From contig CM054184.1 in NCBI GenBank assembly GCA_028829895.1, positions 19,851,201 through 19,915,200 of the forward strand: DNA of 64,000 nucleotides. Reading direction: 5' to 3'. This DNA is from Sinotaia quadrata. Taxonomy: Eukaryota; Mollusca; Gastropoda; Architaenioglossa; Viviparidae. The position numbers and the translations under genes were made by a program. The notes beneath the pieces are model-generated. The model was not told the DNA's origin. It made no database searches and was given only the letters and a program-made list of their open reading frames with translations. Shown here one piece after another: positions 1-12,215 of the stretch. Numbering within the stretch: position 1 is the stretch's first letter; every line of letters begins with the position of its first letter.

Positions 1-420
1 AGTAAGTACAAATTTGAACAAGTTGAGCAAATACTCTTTAGTCTTTTGGGCAAGTGTGATGCACTGAACTATCAAGAAAAGAAGTAAAATATCATCAAAT
101 TTGTTGTCTACGATTTCTTGACAGATTTAGAACAGTTTTATTGTGCTGGATCCAAAAATGACATTGGTTTTGTTCTATCAAGTCAACTTTTTTATCTATT
201 TTTTTATCAACTTTCTGATCTATTGCCACATGATTTTGTTTGTTTGTTTGTTTGTTTGTCTTTTTACATGTATATTTTCTATTTATATGATGTAAAATTC
301 ATTCTTATTTCTTTAAATAAACAACTTATAATTTGTTTTACATAATTATGGAAAGGTTACATAAGCTAATTTTTGAATAATTGATTTTTTTTCTTTAGGT
401 AATGAAATGGAATCAGCAGA

Positions 421-807
421 AGACATTGCAAAAATAAACCGGATGTATTTTGCTAAATCTGCGGCAAATACACCATTGTTCCTAACAGGAATCCAGTAAC
501 AGGTATTATAAAGCTTGCTTACCATGCTTATTCTGGTATAAAACTTGGTGACCAGGATAAAGTTTGGGCACCAGACATGGTATGCAAGACATGCGCCGAG
601 TATCTGTGTTGTTGGAAAAAGGGTAAGAAGAGTTGTCTGAAGTTTGGAATTCCTATGATTTGGATGGAACTGACAAATCATGTCTCTGACTGCTACTTCT
701 GCGCTATTGATGTGACTGGGATTAACAGAAAAAACCGGAGCAGCCTTAAGTATCCCAATCTTGAATCAGCACGTCATCCAGTAGCTCATTGTCCATGTTA
801 TGAGTAG
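421..807 (+). pseudogene. Broken cysteine-domain gene remnant of a repeated invertebrate family
   Basis: One frame reads through a block with the order FCxICG at 448-465, KLGDQDKVWAP at 541-573, VCKTC at 580-594, FGIPM further on, DCYFC near 690-704, and YPNLESARHPVAH before the stop at 805-807. I recognise this cysteine pattern from a very abundant class of uncharacterised invertebrate proteins, often in repeated loci; its biochemical role is unknown to me. The paired cysteines suggest zinc binding (inference). An in-frame TAA at 454-456 sits exactly where the family normally has an aromatic residue between the first two cysteines, so a Tyr codon probably became a stop. The frame ends soon after the domain, with no further exon seen nearby. 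Likely a dead copy, although the 577-807 part alone remains open. Confidence 0.6.
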
Positions 808-1812
808 CCCTTGAATAAGATCTTGTCTTTTTTCCTTTGAGATTGCACATTTCCGTCATGGCAGAAAATATCAGGGTGGAGTTACAAAATATCTACACTC
901 AAGTTAACACTAATTCAATTATAGGCACTTTTTAAAAAAAAAGGGGGGGGGGAATAATAATTATTATAATGCTCCAGAATAAGTGTTAGATGGAAAATGT
1001 GAATTTGCTAAACTCTAAACTGGTCTTAGTTCATGTATGCTTCTCTGAGTCTGAGTGTGATAATCTCATCAAGCTGAGTTTGAGTCTAGTTTTTTGAAGA
1101 AAATTTTGACTATATGCAATTTTCATTTTGTGCGCTATGTAAAATGCATAAAAATGTAACTTCACTGCACAGAATATAAAGACAAGAAATGTATAAGGCA
1201 TCACACTAATTTTGTCCTATTAGTATTACACAAGGCATTAGATTATGGTTTCTTTTTAACTGTTCTTTTTTCTGTATCTAAATTCTAGCCAAGACTGTAA
1301 AAAATTATGATAATGAGACACAAAGGTTTTCTTTTATACTGAAAATTTGAAACACAACATCAAAACAGTTTCTGCACACAACTATGTTTGCACCAGTGTC
1401 CTGTGCTAGAGCAAACTTATTCCACACAAAAAATAAATATTCACTGTGTTTCAGTTTAAGGCATTCACTAAAATTAGTATAAAAGATATGAACACCAGGT
1501 AATACACCAATATACTACTTGTTCCAATGGGAACAAGGTTATATATTTACATCCTAACGGGGGCAGTGGGCACACATTTGACTATTACTTGCTCAAATGG
1601 GCAGTTCCCACATGGACACTATCATAAATGTCATCTTGCTATTTTTCACATTTTTTCGTTCTTGGTAATTATTGCTTATAGAAGTTATGCTGATTACTGT
1701 TTTATAATTCCTATTTACACTGGTTACTCTTTTATTATGTGTTGTAATTGTATAACCTATAACATATATTCATGATTTAATTTGTAATACTAAAAATTTG
1801 AATAAATCTAAA
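808..1812. other. AT-rich DNA with no recognisable gene
   Basis: Frames are short and broken. A poly-A/poly-G run lies at 937-952. Nothing else could be assigned. Confidence 0.5.
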
Positions 1813-1819
1813 ATGCAAT

Positions 1820-1906
1820 ATGCTGCCCAGAATCGAGTGCGGTGGAAAGCTGTTGTTGAGGCCCTTTGTTCTATGGGGAATCCAAGGAGATAAGTAAGTA
1901 AGTAAG
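1820..1906 (+). mobile_element. Extremely 5'-truncated LINE 3' end with (TAAG)n tail
   Basis: The plus strand encodes the closing residues AQNRVRWKAVVEALCSMGN followed by a stop and a (TAAG)3 tail. RVRWKxVVEALCSM is the kind of carboxy terminus seen at the end of LINE ORF2 proteins in marine invertebrates, and microsatellite tails are usual for several non-LTR clades. The 7-base word ATGCAAT occurs at 1813-1819 and again at 1907-1913, a plausible target-site duplication, so the whole insertion would be only 87 bp. Confidence 0.55.
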
Positions 1907-1913
1907 ATGCAAT

Positions 1914-3736
1914 GTGGAGATTAGAAAGTTGAAATAAAACATTCATATATAACACTATGATATTATAAAAATGCATTCTTTTATTTCTAATAATTTTGGC
2001 TACAACTATAAACAAACAATAAACAGCATTAACATTCTAAAGCTAGTTTTTAGTGTAAGCTCTTAAATTAAAAGAAATTTATTAAAATATTACAATATTA
2101 CTGTAACTTGTATTTGTAAGATGTTTGTATACTTGTTTTATTCTTTTCTAAACTTTGAATCCCTGACTAGGTAACAACTAAATTTTCATCAAACTGAATT
2201 TTGAATGAACTTTCAATTTCAACTTATGAATTAACCACAATCAAGATTAAATACAGATCAAAATATATTTAATATTTTAATGTATTTTTCTGAGTGCATT
2301 AAATATCTAGAGAATGACTGTACAGTTATTTTCATGTTAATTATTATTTACCTGTTAAAATTTTGTATAGTTTCTTGTGCACTGTCAAGAACTCCTGAAT
2401 AATTAGCTCAATACCCCATGTAATCCATAAATAAGAACACAGAAACGAGTATCTAACGGTAATTTGCTCTAAGCATTTAGGAGACCACTGGATTTAACCT
2501 ATTCATTTAAAATTAAATGTGTATGATATTGCACCATATTTAATAGGTTTCTAAGGAAAAGTTGAAAGTAAATGTCTGTACATGATCATACAAACATTTG
2601 TGTTAATCTTCATAACCAACTCTTCTTTTAGTTCTGTTCCACTAATAGTAATACAAGCTAAACTGACAGATTTTACAACCTTACAAAAACCAGGTATGTA
2701 AATAAAAAGTATCATAAATTCCAACAATTCACAATTCTTGCTTTAAGATGTTTGAGTATGCTAACTGCGAATTCCAGGTTTGAAGTGTGAAAAATGACAA
2801 GCACGAACACTAAATGTAAGCTATTTTGTCGAGCAAAATAGAAATGTCCAACCATGTAGGCATGAGGCATATGATTAAACGTATAGTTTTTGCAGCCTAT
2901 TTAAGAGGCATAGAGAGACTGTCATCTGTAAACTGCTCCGTGGTTTCGTGTATAGATGAGTACTAAGAAACAACTGAGACTTTCGAATAAATCTAAACGG
3001 TTGACATCAAATTTTCAGCTCAATCATTAAACAATTAGCTCATTGAGCAGTCCTCTTAATTAGAACTGAACTCCTTCAAATGGAGCTTACATCACTACTT
3101 AATTAACATACACTTAAAAATAAATTAAATGATATAACATCTCACCTGAAAATGATGTGTTCAAGTATCTTTTTTTTTATTTTTTTTTTTTTTTTTAGTG
3201 TCGAAACTCGAAAGTAAAACAAGCTTTTACTGTTTTAGCTTGTGAACGAAACCATGTCGTCTGCAACTTCCGATATATCGTTCGAGGAAGTTTTTGTATC
3301 GGTAAATTTCATTGGCTCTCTTAATCGCCTGATGTCGGTCGAGTTTAGTCCATTTCTTAATTAAATAACGCGACACACAATACAAATTCATTGTCTGCTG
3401 TCTTTTAATGCTATGAACAAGACATATATAACAGTTACTACAATAAACGATACCATTTCATCTTTCTGTGTCTCACGTACACCCCGAGTCCCCGACCCGG
3501 CTCGAAAAGTGCGAGACGAGTAAAGAGTGGCCGAGTACGGCAATTCCTTATTCAGAAGAACGGTTACCCCCTCCCCCCAATATTTTTTTCCTAGAGCATA
3601 CCATGTGCCTTTTATGAATATATAGTAAATATTATGAGCATATTCATTTTTTTAATCATGTAAGGTGGTCCATAAAAATAAGCGATCGATGTTCTGTTAA
3701 AATTGTGCACTTAATTCTCTGATTAGCGAAATCAAT
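1914..3736. other. AT-rich DNA with no recognisable gene
   Basis: No open frame of note, RNA gene or repeat family was recognised. A T-rich run lies at 3171-3198. The GC-richer patch at 3480-3545 resembles neither a known terminus nor an exon. Confidence 0.45.
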
Positions 3737-5274
3737 GAAAAAAGGGAAAGGCAGCAGGAATAGACAACATCCCTGATGTCGGGGGAGAAGCTATGATAAG
3801 CGTCCTTCTAACAATCTGCAATAAGATTTGGCAGACAGGGGAATGGCCAACACCATGGACTCAATCAGTCATAGCGCTCCCGAGATAATTTGCAGCAATG
3901 TCAGAACTATCGTACAATAAGTCTTATATGCCACCCAAACAAGTCATGCTAAAGATCATATTAAAGAGACGGAAGCTGCAGGCAGAGGAAATCATAGGTG
4001 AATAGAACAGGCAGGTTTCAGACCAGGGCGAAGCACAATTGAGCAGATTTTTAATCTGAGACTGCTATGTGAGAAGTACCTTCAGCACCAACAAGACCTT
4101 TACCATGTCTTTGTAGATTTTAAAAGGGCGTTCGACAGATTGTGGCATGCAGCCCTTTGGTCCACCATGAAGCTGTACAACATCAATGCCAACCTGATCA
4201 AAGTCGTAGAAAACCTTTACAGCAAGGCCGCCAGCGCAGTCTGCTTCAACGGCCAAATAGGAGATTGGTTCAGGACATCAGTGGGAGTCAGACAAGGCTG
4301 CTTACTTTCGCCTATTCTCTTCAACATCTTCCTTGAAAGAATCAAGACAGATGCTCTGGAAGACCATGAAGGAACTGTCAGCATTGGAGGCAGAACAATA
4401 ACGAACTTACTCTTTTACTGATGACATCAATGGCCTTGCAGGAAATGAGGAGGAGGTAGCTCATTTGGTGGAAAAACTGGACAGGACAGCTAACTGCTTT
4501 TGGTATAGAAATCAGTGCAGAGAAGACCAAATTGATGACCAACAACACCACTAGCATTGGCAAGGACATCATGAATGGTGATCAGAAATAGGAAATAGTT
4601 AATAAATTCAAGTACTTAAAAGCCAATGTGACAGACGAGTGATCAAAACGTAGAAGATTATCCAGGATTGCGCTGACAATAACAGCAGTGGCAAGGCTGA
4701 ATACACTTTGGAAAGACAGAAACATCTCAGTCAGCTCAAAGATCAGAATGATGCGCTCTTGTTGTTGTTGAATGTGGGGAACGCTTCCGGCTTCCGCCCC
4801 TTTCGCGTTTGGAGAGGGGGGGAGAGGGAGGGGGTGCCTTTCTGCTGCTGCGTGTGCCCGTTGAGAAAACATGTCTGGCCGGCAAAGGCGGACTCCAAAC
4901 CCAGTGATCCGTGGGTTGAAGTCGATGTTATTGTTGTTCCTGGCGGTGGCGTTGATGTTGTTGCCGTTTCTGGTGTTATGGTGTGTGGGGGGGTGTCTTA
5001 CAGAGCCCAGGCTAGAATGATGCGCTCCTTGATTGTATCTGTTTTTATATGCCTGTGAGTCATGGACCCTCACAGCGGATCTCGAAAAGAGGATACAAGC
5101 TACTGAAATGAGATGCTTTCAAAGGTTGCTTGGCACATGAAGAGTTATTGGCCATGATGAAAAAACGCAAAATGAAATGGTATGGGCATGTCACACGATC
5201 AACAGAGCTTGCCAAGACAATCATGCAAGGTACTGTGCAAGAAGAGCAAAGGAGAGGAAGACAGAGGAAATGAA
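3737..5274 (+). pseudogene. LINE reverse transcriptase, decayed and interrupted
   Basis: Non-LTR retrotransposon reverse transcriptase. Readable blocks in order: GKAAGIDNIP (about 3749, fingers), FVDFKRAFDRLWHA (about 4110-4150, palm motif A), GVRQGCLLSPILFN (about 4283-4325), FTDDINGLAG (about 4412-4443, the catalytic F/YADD box, here FTDD), ISAEKTKLMTNN (about 4510-4550), then after the insertion SWTLTADLEKRIQATEMRCF (about 5050-5115) and the closing GRQR. In-frame stops and frameshifts are scattered through it, one directly before the FTDD box. No endonuclease domain was found upstream, so the copy is 5'-truncated. The block order matches a LINE type very common in molluscs and cnidarians; I do not assign a clade. 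Confidence 0.85.
4759..5013 (-). mobile_element. 255-bp retroposed insertion inside the LINE, with 14-bp target duplication
   Basis: The word AGAATGATGCGCTC ends the left LINE half (4745-4758) and begins the right half (5014-5027). Removing 4759-5013 plus one copy restores the reverse-transcriptase reading. Read on the minus strand the insert starts AGCCTGGGCTCTGTAAGAC and ends in (CAA)n, as expected of a retroposed element with a simple-repeat tail. A related copy lies in the opposite orientation at 6243-6375. I do not recognise the family. It could be a SINE or a short LINE fragment; no convincing tRNA-type A and B boxes were seen. Confidence 0.75.
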
Positions 5275-5394
5275 TATGAATATTATATTTGTCTGATTCC
5301 CACACAGCTAGGGCAATATCGATTTTTCAATAATGAATTTTACATAACATTAAAAATGTCATAACATTACTTTGGCCTATGTGCTGAGGAAGGC

Positions 5395-6242
5395 CTCTCT
5401 TTATTTCCACGCATGAAAGCCTTCAGTTAGTGTCAAAGAGACCAAAACCAAGCCAACTACAAGTGAATAAGCGATCAAGGCAAACATCAAACCACCAAAA
5501 GCAGAAAAAGGGACCCAATCACCAAAACTATCTGCAAAAAAGGAGATGAATACTCATATAATATGGAAAATTCCTCCAAAAGTAAAAACCAACACAATAC
5601 ATACTAACAAGCAGGAAAGAACAACAAAACAGGCTTTTCACATTCTATACCTACCATGACTAAAGATAATAAAAGTCAAACAGCAACAACTGCAAATTAA
5701 AAAATATATATATAAAAAAAACCAAAGAATAGAAAATAGCGAACACGCAGATGGCAAAGACAGAAACTAAAATAAAAATAAAAATATACCTAATCACGAC
5801 TTCACCAAGAAAATCGAAATCGACATATCAACTGAAACTGAGGCAGCACTGAGGCTCCTTATTTTGCCAGTGATGCCACCGAGAGCAACATCAACCACTG
5901 CAGCAACAACAACTGTACAGGACTGAGGATAAAAAAAGATGGCGCCCACCACAGCAGGTACGAAGACAGCAGCAACAACAACGTCAAAAACACTAACCAC
6001 AACAACACCGGAGAAACCACCAACAGCAATGGTACCAGAGTGGGCAGCAGTAACTGCAGTGGGGATATTTCAATCTTCCCATTGCAGACATTATTCAGCT
6101 GCTGCTCGACCATCTGTAGTGGCCACCTGCACCTGTCGTCACTTATCCCAACGGACAACGTCAACAACATCAACACCAGTGAGGACAGATTTTGAAAATC
6201 CCGGACATATGTACACACTAGGCACAGACTTGGTGTGCTACT
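5395..6242 (+). other. A- and CAA-rich stretch, possibly the upstream part of a retroelement
   Basis: The plus strand is rich in A and CAACAA runs and has short broken frames rich in Thr, Ala and Asn. It runs directly into the second copy of the repeat at 6243, so it may be part of a longer retroelement copy. No conserved motif was seen. Confidence 0.3.
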
Positions 6243-6375
6243 AGCCTGGGCTCTGTAAGACATCGCTTCCACCCACCCTCCCACTTCAACATCGAGGACG
6301 ACAGCAATAACATCCAATACAACATTAGCCCATGGAATACCATCAGTCCGCCTTTGCCGGCCAGACATTTTTGCT
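6243..6375 (+). repeat. Second, diverged copy of the 4759-5013 repeat, opposite orientation
   Basis: The head AGCCTGGGCTCTGTAAGACA (6243-6262) and the inner block GTCCGCCTTTGCCGGCCAGA (6346-6365) both match the minus-strand reading of 4759-5013. They are about 100 bp apart here and about 120 bp there. The sequence between them is diverged but keeps the TTCAAC and AACAAC pattern. An A-rich tract of the form CAAAAACAAAA follows at 6480-6540. Confidence 0.6.
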
Positions 6376-6544
6376 AACGACACTACCTGACTTTTAATAA
6401 AAACGAAACTTCAAAATGACTTTTAGAAAAAAAACTACTCCAAAGTTGACATAGGCAGCAGGCGCTGAAACATCCCTCCACTCCCCGCAAAAAACAAAAA
6501 AAAACAAAAAAACCCACACACCAAAAACAAAAAAACCCACCCCA

Positions 6545-8380
6545 TCATGGTGAAATCTGCGCAAGCCAGAAGCGCTTGTCTATTTCGTCATCAATGTTCA
6601 GCAAATCATTTCTGGGCAATGTGTGGAGGAGACCTTAAATGCTTTTCATACAGAATATGTTTGACCAAAATTAATACCTTGCATAATTTAATTTTTAATG
6701 AAGCTTAAAAGTCTGATATTTTAAGTTTGCACTTTGGTGTTCTATACTCATTGGTATGCGTGAAAACATGATCGAAACGTTTAATAAAAACACGTAGTGT
6801 TGTTGCAATTGGTCAAAACAGCAGTTAGTGTGTGTTATTACTGTGTCAGTATTATTCATTCCAGCATGCGTATCCCCCACAAATCAATTCCAATATCTAA
6901 TGGCCAAAGATTTTCGCATTGACGAATGCTGCCAATCTTTTTCTTTGGAATCGCTTCCCATAATTCAGTTTGGGTCATTCGACTTCCACCACCAGATTTG
7001 TAGTTGTTACGTTCCAGTATTTATTTATAGACCCTGTTTCAGAATGAGGCTTTAAGTTTATTAATTTTTACGCTCACCTACTCTACAACAGACTGGTTGC
7101 CCAAATTCACCCTTCAGCTAACTAATTTTAACGCTCGTAGTTTCAGCCAACATATTTAGAGACAGGCAAACTTGTGTAATTAAATATTGAACAAAAATAT
7201 TTTAAAAATGGAACGGGTTGTCGACTATTTGGATATATAAGATCAAAAGATTCTTTTTATTAAAAAAAAAAAGAAAACACACACACACGTGTTTGTAAGA
7301 TTTTTTTTGGCCAAACTTTGAATCACCTGAAAGCTACACCTCCAGCCCCGAAAGCAATGCTAATTTTCTTTCTGTTCGACGACAGGCATGCTGGAAGAAA
7401 GAAGACCAGTCTGCGCAATGTTGCTGCAGATGAGAATTTTAGCTTGTGTGACTGCGAACACTATCGAAGAATTTCGCGCGGTGTTGTACAAGAGATGGAG
7501 TTAAAATTCTGAGCTAGCGTTTCAGTTGTGATAAACTGAACTATTCAGGAAGAGAATGCCGAGTAGAACATTTAGATCTATTTAAGAACAAAATACCTCT
7601 GATTTTAAAGCTGTAAAACTAAACAAGGCTCATAGTCTACATACTCCTCTTTTGTGAAAAAAAAAAATTAGATGGTTATATTTGTGCTAAGCAGATTGCA
7701 ACTACCATACTAAAAATCCTAGAATAATAAAGACAAAAGAAGTATTCGCATATACAAGCATGGGTTTTTTTTTTTAATTACAGGTCCAAATAATAGTTTT
7801 GTCTGAATTTAAAGGGTATCTGAAACTTAAAAATGATTTATCTTTTTACTATAGGGGCCTACTAATAAATATCGTCACATAGTTGCACTTCTTGAGGGCA
7901 GGGCTGGGAAGTCATGTTTTTTTTTTTAAAAGGCAGGTATTCCGTATCGTTTAAAATAACAAGGGCTCTGTATACGTAATAAGTTATATATACGTGCGAA
8001 GTGTTACTTTAGTGCAATATTTAAATAAATAGGCTAACATAAAGTTTTGCAATCTAAGTAATAAAAACTAAATGAGATATGAAAACAAAAATATAACATA
8101 AAATTATAAAAAACCTAATCTAAAAAACACACCCCTTCCCTAATCTTTCTCTAAAAATAAAACATGACAGTTGTGTACAGAACTGTAACAGTGAAGATGA
8201 AGATTTTGAATATCTAGATATGCGGGATTGATCAAAAACATCAGCGATTACATTTTGAAAATTTCTGAGAAAGAGAAACTCGTCATATTTAACTAAATTC
8301 AAAATAATTTTTTTACCAAGCACAGAAAACTGCTGAGAAATTTGAACATACTTTTGAATTGAGCGCTAAAACTACTGCTA
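6545..8380. other. AT-rich DNA with no recognisable gene
   Basis: Only short frames; the longest (7318-7512) has no recognisable domain. A short (CA)n run lies at 7277-7288. Confidence 0.4.
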
Positions 8381-8680
8381 GCATGGGAGGGCACGCCCGC
8401 TGGCTCAGTGCAAATCATGGTATTTAAAAATAACCAATCAGAATGAAGGAAACGTGTTCTCATGTACTTAGGTTGCTCATGTGACTGAATTCCCGCCTTT
8501 TGTCAAAATCCGCTTTTTTAGTAGAAGGCAGTCAGACATTTTGATAATTTACTTTTAACAAGCAGTTGGATGATGTGAAAATGAGTGATTCTTGGCCAAT
8601 ATGCAAAGGAATATGAAGAAAGATCTGCCAAGAGAACAAGGTCACACCACAGTGGTGGATGCAAAGAAAGGTGTGTACTA
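8381..8680 (+). promoter_or_regulatory. Possible promoter and first exon
   Basis: A CCAAT box (8434-8438) lies about 160 bp upstream of an ATG (8600-8602) that opens a 23-codon frame beginning MQRNMKKDLPREQGH. The frame runs to AAAG|GTGTGT (donor near 8672). The next candidate exon (10123-10204) does not join in the matching phase, so the link is unproven. Confidence 0.2.
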
Positions 8681-8939
8681 GAAAATTAAAAATTGTTTCA
8701 GGAAGCCTGGCTTGAGATTTGTATAAAATAATAAAGTGAACTAAATTAAATACAAAAACCACAACCACAAATTTTAGTGTCATGTGATTTAAAATCAAGA
8801 AATCTCAAGCTGTGAATGAAAATGGTTAAATAAATATTTAAAGACAAAAAAGAAAAAAATATGATTGAAATTAAGCGGTCGAGGGGTGTAAAACTGTAAA
8901 TAAGGTTAAAAATGAATTAGCAAGCAGCATGGTCTAGTG

Positions 8940-8975
8940 CAGGGGTGCACAAACTTTTCAGGCCAGAGGGTCTTA
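8940..8975 (+). mobile_element. hAT-type transposon terminus
   Basis: The sequence beginning CAGGGGTGCACAAACTTTTC and followed by GGCC is the classical outer end of hAT (Charlie-like) elements. No matching opposite end or transposase was found downstream, so this is a solo or truncated end. Confidence 0.6.
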
Positions 8976-10122
8976 CCATCATGCTTTACTGATACATAAC
9001 ATTTGTCAGTAATCTCATAACATAGGCCTTATTTGTTGTTAGCTTGCTTGTAGTTGTATAGCTTACATTTTTTAAAATAGTAATTACTAATATATGTTGA
9101 AACTGAGTTCTAGAATAATCAACTTTTTACCCGCGTTAATTTAACAGGTAGTCCAACCAATTGTACAAATTTGATTCAAAATAAAACAAATGTGTTTGCA
9201 TAATTAATAGTATTAATTAGATGATATATTTTATAGGTCTACGGTTGCTTGCAAAATTCCCAGAGAAAATTTAAAGTAGTTTATGAAATATCATTTGAAT
9301 ATACCAGTTAGTTGTCATCAATTTTTTCCAAAGACACTGATTTAAAGCCAGTGGTAAAACTTATAAGTTATATACGAGGTCTCAAACATCATCAAACAAT
9401 TTCCAATGTTCCTACATGGTTGGACCACTTAGTTACAATGGTGGAGTCTAGCGTGTCACTGGCTAAGTGAAGTCTCTGTAGACTTCCCTCCCAAGCGACG
9501 TAATATGGCGTTCTTACGAACCAAAAGCTGATACACTTTGGCAAACTCATTAACTTTTGCCAACAAATACAATAGAAGCAATGCTTTTGTCTATCCAAGT
9601 TGTCACACTTGGAGAGACTTCACTTGGTCAGAAGTCAAGCCATCAGCCATTAATGTTTACTTGGAAAGCTGTGGCCAAAGATTGTAAACTTCTGAGTTTC
9701 CATCCAGGAAGAGAAAATTGTTTCCCATGCTATTACTATTAGTGGGAAAATCAGCTTCATATTTGGCATGTGTTTGTAATACTTCAAAAAGATAAATCCA
9801 TTCTGCTAAAGATTAACAAGTGGCAACTGCTTCAGTGCTTTTTTATTTTCAGAAGTGTTTATTAATTGCCTATTCCTCATCATTTTATTCAGCATGATCA
9901 TTCTGTCAAACTGTTTTATACATGTAATGATGCATATATATTTTTGGAATAGGTTTTACTCGTGTTTAGTATTTTTAAGTGCTTAGATTTTTAAAAAAAC
10001 TTTCCTGCAAACTAAAAGTGCTCTTATAAATTAACATTATTGTAATTATTATTATTGTTGCAAGGTTATTGTTACAGTTGCTGATGAAACTAAAATATTT
10101 AATACTTTTTGTTTATTTGTAG
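8976..10122. other. AT-rich DNA with no assigned gene
   Basis: The short frames at 9392-9598 (minus) and 9557-9742 (plus) were read and match nothing I know. This may be the interior of the truncated hAT copy whose end is at 8940. Confidence 0.35.
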
Positions 10123-10204
10123 TTCCAAGGTGAATTTCCTGATTTCTGCATCACCCTTTCCAGAAATTTCTTGGGAACAACCATTTCAGACTAAAGATTC
10201 AAGA
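10123..10204 (+). CDS. Candidate internal exon, product unknown
   Basis: An acceptor (TTTATTTGTAG) precedes 82 bases with one fully open frame of 27 codons, ending at a strong donor AAGA|GTAAGT. The peptide contains NFLISASPFPEISWEQPF. Phase 0 at its end would continue into the open frame at 12216. No family was recognised and it is too short for confidence; it could be chance. Confidence 0.25.
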
Positions 10205-10652
10205 GTAAGTTTCTGGAATTATATATTTGATTAGATGTTTTAAGTTTACAAATAATGCAAGTAATTTAGGGAATTTATCTTATAGATAACTTATATGTAG
10301 CTTTAAAAAAGTGGGATTTTTTTTTTGTTGGTGGGGTGGGTTGGTTGCATTTTTAGACATTGTCTCTATTTTCAGAATCATTCATCATTTTGCCATAAAA
10401 ATGCCAATTTTGTGCAATAAAAGTGCTTTTATTTTATTAACCATCAAGCTTTTGGATTGTTTCGAATACTGTGTGAAATTGGTGATTTTCAAGCTCAGAA
10501 ACATCTTTGGTCCTAACGACTATGATTTATATAATGGAGAATCCTCATTACCTCCCTGCCTTTCTATGTATAGGAAAAAGTGCCAGGAAGTCATATTCAC
10601 CTATTTTAACCCCAAGCTATATTATAAGCCTGACCCTTCAGCTCTGAAATAG

Positions 10653-12190
10653 CCTATCAGTTTGCAAGAAAACACATCTTGTGACTAATGTTGCTCAGTA
10701 ATGCATTTTTATAATTTGGTCACCCGAGCTAAATATACATGATCCTTGTTGAAAAGTAAAATCTTTGCTTTAAACAGCTGAAGAAAGCAAGCAGTCAACT
10801 CCTGAAGAGACAACCAGTACTGAGATACATTCAAAGTTCACATAACACTTACTAGTTCACATTTCATTTTCTGCTTCTAGTGGCAGTTTTAATCTGAGAA
10901 TAAAACCAGAGCATAATTCAGAAGTAAATTGTTTGCTTGTCTATTTTCTGGGAAAGTAGATGGGAGTGCTGTGTGTTTGCTGGGTTGAAAATCATAGTTG
11001 TAATTGGTTTAGAATTACATTTAAATTTTAATATATGTTTGAACTTTTTGATCCTGAACAAGGTTTCTCAAAATCTAGCAGTCATGTTTGAATGAAACTT
11101 TGCATATTCATTCATTATAATGTTTGTGACAGAAGAAAACTTAGATTTGTTAATTGGTTTTATTCTTTTTGATTTGAAATTTAGGAAATAGCAGTAAAAA
11201 TTGTCATTTTGCAAAAAGTAAAATGTAAGTAAAAGGGTAAAATAGATTAAAACTAAAAGAAATCTTCCTCACAATGTAAACACAGCCTATATGTACACTT
11301 GAGTTAAGGGGAAAAAACTTGGAAACTTGTAGTCTTAAAATTATTTATAAGAAATTTAACATCACAGCTGTTTATCTTGGTTCCTGTAGCATTGAATGTT
11401 TATAATATAATACAAAGTTGATGGTTATTTTATTCACAGAACCAAGAGTGACAAATTTATGCTTCAAAAACTTAAAAATCTTGCAGGAAAAAAAATTGAT
11501 TTTGTTTTAATTACTATTTATAAAAATTCTTGCTGGTATTATGACTTGCTAAATGCATTTCATAACAACAGTTTTAGCTAATTTTCAATTTGCTGAATGA
11601 CATTCTTTTTAAAGACATTGTAGTAACTGCTTTGTAATGTAATAAGCTCTTTGGAAGTGAAATGTAATGATTTAGTTTATGTTGTATAGTTGAGCATAAT
11701 TTTCCGTCTACAATTTTTGATTGTGGTTTGTTGTAAATATTTTGAAACTAAATTATTCTGATAACTGTTATCTAGAACTCTGCTGTACAGAAAAAAGTAA
11801 AGTAGTTGTATGCAGATTTCTAATGAGAAGTTTATCAAAGTGTAGAACTTATAGAACTTAGCATGACATACAGAATATTAAATAACATATATCAAAGGTT
11901 TCAGTATCGGAAGTGGGTTTTTTTTTTTTTTTTTAAGAACATGTAGACCAACATATCATTTTATGTTCATTTTGTTTTTTGCTGAACAGAAAGACAAATA
12001 AAAATTAACATTGAGTAAATTTATTTTATAATGTAACTTGTAAGAATCATGTTTTCAATGTGTGTTTATTTTCTTAGTAGAATTTAGAAACAGTTGTGAT
12101 GGATGATTAAATAAGTTTCATTTCTTTCTAAAAAAAATTCTTTATTATTTTACTACTTCTTTACAGTGTATTTTTTTAAAAGGAAATAAT
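10653..12190. other. AT-rich DNA with no recognisable gene
   Basis: Frames are short on both strands. A poly-T run lies at 11918-11933. Confidence 0.45.
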
Positions 12191-12215
12191 AGTGATATTT
12201 TTATTTTTATTCCAG

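Noticed and set aside
3400..3560. Possible LTR end near ACCCCGAGTCCCCGACCC
   Set aside because: No second copy, primer-binding site or TG...CA borders were found in the window.
4582..5073. 163-codon minus-strand frame across the LINE and its insert
   Set aside because: It joins insert sequence with antisense LINE sequence across both target duplications, so it cannot be an ancestral gene.
9392..9742. Overlapping open frames suspected to be mariner or hAT transposase
   Set aside because: Reading all frames gave no DDE/D block or helix-turn-helix that I could recognise.
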